Source: Aeromonas rivipollensis (GTDB taxonomy: Bacteria > Pseudomonadota > Gammaproteobacteria > Enterobacterales > Aeromonadaceae). Taken from it: a stretch of DNA of 64,000 nucleotides. Location of the stretch: NCBI RefSeq assembly GCF_037811135.1, contig NZ_CP149130.1, positions 1,794,501 through 1,858,500 on the forward strand, given 5' to 3'. Positions 62,751 through 64,000 of the stretch are shown piece by piece. Both the position numbers and the translations under genes were made by a program. Positions within the stretch are counted from its first letter, which is position 1, and the number at the start of each line of letters is the position of its first letter. The notes under the pieces were generated by a model. That model was not told the origin of the DNA. It worked only from the letters and a program-made list of their open reading frames with translations, and searched no databases.

Positions 62751-64000
62751 ATGGGCCATGTGAAGCAAGATTCGATGCCGGTGATCCGCGAGCTGAGCGC
62801 GTTCGACAGGCACTCCGGCAACCTGCTGGAGCGGCTGGTGTTCAACCACAGGGCGCTCTTCATGCTGGCGATGACGCTGGCGACCCTGGTGCTTGGCTAC
62901 ATGGGCGCGACTCGCCTGGCGCTGGCACCCAGCTTCGAGAAGATGATCCCCCAGAGCCAGCCCTACATCAAAAACTTCCTGGAGAACCGGGACTCTCTGC
63001 GTGGCCTCGGCAACTCGGTGCGGGTGGTGGTGGAGAATACCCGGGGGGACATCTTCGACCCCGACTATTTAAGCGTTCTCAAGCGGGTCAATGACGAGCT
63101 GTTCCTGACCGAAGGGGTCGACAGGGCCTGGATGAAGTCCCTCTGGAGCCCGGCAGTGCGCTGGACCGAGGTGACCGAGGAGGGCTTCCAGGGCGGGCCC
63201 GTGATGCCGGATGCCTATCAGGGATCGGCCTCTGACATCGAGCAGCTGCGCCAGAACATCAACAGAGCCGGCATCGTCGGCAGTCTGGTGGCGAGCGATT
63301 TCAAGTCCAGCATGCTGATAGTGCCCCTGCTGGACAAGGCCTCTGTAACCGGCAAGCCCCTCAATTACCATGACTTCTCCCAGCGCATCGAGGCGCTGCG
63401 CAGCCAGATAGAGTTCGCAGGCGCCCCCCATCAGGCGGGGGAGGAGGGGACGGGCCAGTACAAGATCCGGGTGATCGGCTTTGCCAAGCTGGTGGGCGAT
63501 CTCATCGACGGCCTCATCCAGGTGATCCTCTTCTTCGCCCTGGCGGTGGCGACCTCGCTCGCCATCATCTTCCTCTACACCCGCTGCGTGCGCAGCACCC
63601 TGCTGGTGGTGGGCTGCTCTCTGGTCGCCGTGATCTGGCAGCTCGGCATCATCGCCTGGCTCGGCTACGCCATCGACCCTTACTCTGTGCTGGTGCCTTT
63701 CCTCATCTTCGCCATCGGGGTCTCCCACGCAGCCCAGAAGATGAACGGCATCATGCAGGACATCGCCCGCGGCACCCACCGCCAGATAGCGGCGCGCTAC
63801 ACCTTCCGCCGCCTCTTCCTCGCCGGGGTCACGGCGCTGCTGGCCGATGCGGTGGGGTTCGCCGTGCTGATGCTGATCGACATCCCCGTCATCCAGGATC
63901 TCGCCATCACCGCCAGCATCGGCGTGGCGGTGCTCATCTTCACCTCGCTGCTGCTGATGCCGGTGGCCCTCTCCTATGTGGGGGTGGGCCGCAAGGCGGC
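62751..64000 (+). CDS. MMPL/RND-family transporter (N-terminal part, cut by window end)
   Basis: 416 codons are visible and the frame is open at the window edge. First membrane helix at ~39-58 (ALFMLAMTLATLVLGYMGA), then a large periplasmic loop (~60-245), then a helix bundle from ~255 (VILFFALAVATSLAIIFLYT) with VPFLIFAIGVSHAAQ, typical of hydrophobe/amphiphile RND (MMPL) pumps. AGGA 8 nt before ATG 62751. Probably works with the DUF1302, DUF1329 and YCF48-like proteins across the envelope. Confidence 0.88.
   Translation, partial: MGHVKQDSMPVIRELSAFDRHSGNLLERLVFNHRALFMLAMTLATLVLGYMGATRLALAPSFEKMIPQSQPYIKNFLENRDSLRGLGNSVRVVVENTRGDIFDPDYLSVLKRVNDELFLTEGVDRAWMKSLWSPAVRWTEVTEEGFQGGPVMPDAYQGSASDIEQLRQNINRAGIVGSLVASDFKSSMLIVPLLDKASVTGKPLNYHDFSQRIEALRSQIEFAGAPHQAGEEGTGQYKIRVIGFAKLVGDLIDGLIQVILFFALAVATSLAIIFLYTRCVRSTLLVVGCSLVAVIWQLGIIAWLGYAIDPYSVLVPFLIFAIGVSHAAQKMNGIMQDIARGTHRQIAARYTFRRLFLAGVTALLADAVGFAVLMLIDIPVIQDLAITASIGVAVLIFTSLLLMPVALSYVGVGRKA

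Overview
The window looks like a chromosomal segment of an Aeromonas species (gammaproteobacterium, GC-rich). The clearest marker is a kexin-like serine protease whose length (625 aa) and catalytic spacing (Asp102, His139, Ser360; 78/115/336 after a 24-residue signal) match the Aeromonas ASP protease, followed directly by a gene for its dedicated chaperone. The housekeeping order pdxB-asd-fimV-truA-accD-folC-dedD and prpB-prpC-acnD-prpF also fit this group. No tRNA, rRNA, CRISPR array, insertion sequence or prophage was seen.

Layout. (1) 0-13.1 kb: one giant LapA/RTX-type adhesin of about 4250 aa with an N-terminal retention module, two large internal repeat arrays, two vWA domains, RTX repeats and a C-terminal type I secretion region; a small unknown gene follows. 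(2) 13.7-20.4 kb: SIMPL/YggE-like periplasmic protein, aromatic amino acid permease aroP, a small membrane protein, and divergent ppsR/ppsA. (3) 20.4-22.2 kb: an AT-rich island with a stand-alone winged-helix regulator overlapping a degenerate EAL-domain protein, preceded by a 39-bp near-perfect palindrome. (4) 22.3-29.7 kb: ASP chaperone and protease, modF, an isochorismatase-fold hydrolase with a small membrane protein, a VOC protein, an orphan metQ-like binding protein, and pgpB. (5) 29.9-38.9 kb: pdxB, asd, fimV, truA, accD, folC, dedD. (6) 38.9-43 kb: tusE, yccS, yccA, a small lipoprotein. (7) 43-49.2 kb: methylcitrate-cycle operon prpB-prpC-acnD-prpF on the minus strand. (8) 49.5-64 kb: a divergent plus-strand catabolic/transport cluster: quinone reductase, TauD-like dioxygenase, BKACE-type beta-keto acid cleavage enzyme, MFS transporter, DsbA-Rieske fusion, YeiH/TauZ-like exporter, a two-subunit CoA-transferase, then DUF1302, DUF1329, YCF48-like and MMPL/RND genes (the last cut by the window end).

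How the genes fit. BKACE enzymes make acetoacetate and an acyl-CoA; a SCOT-type CoA-transferase activates acetoacetate to acetoacetyl-CoA; the prp operon next door burns propionyl-CoA. Region 8 therefore reads as a catabolic route for an unknown substrate with its own inner-membrane importer and a four-gene envelope system. An almost identical 22-bp element (20/22 identical), part of a direct repeat with a 21-bp period, lies upstream of both plus-strand transcription units and is a good candidate for a shared regulator site. This cluster, the DsbA-Rieske fusion and the regulator/EAL pair are the best candidates for undescribed biology here.
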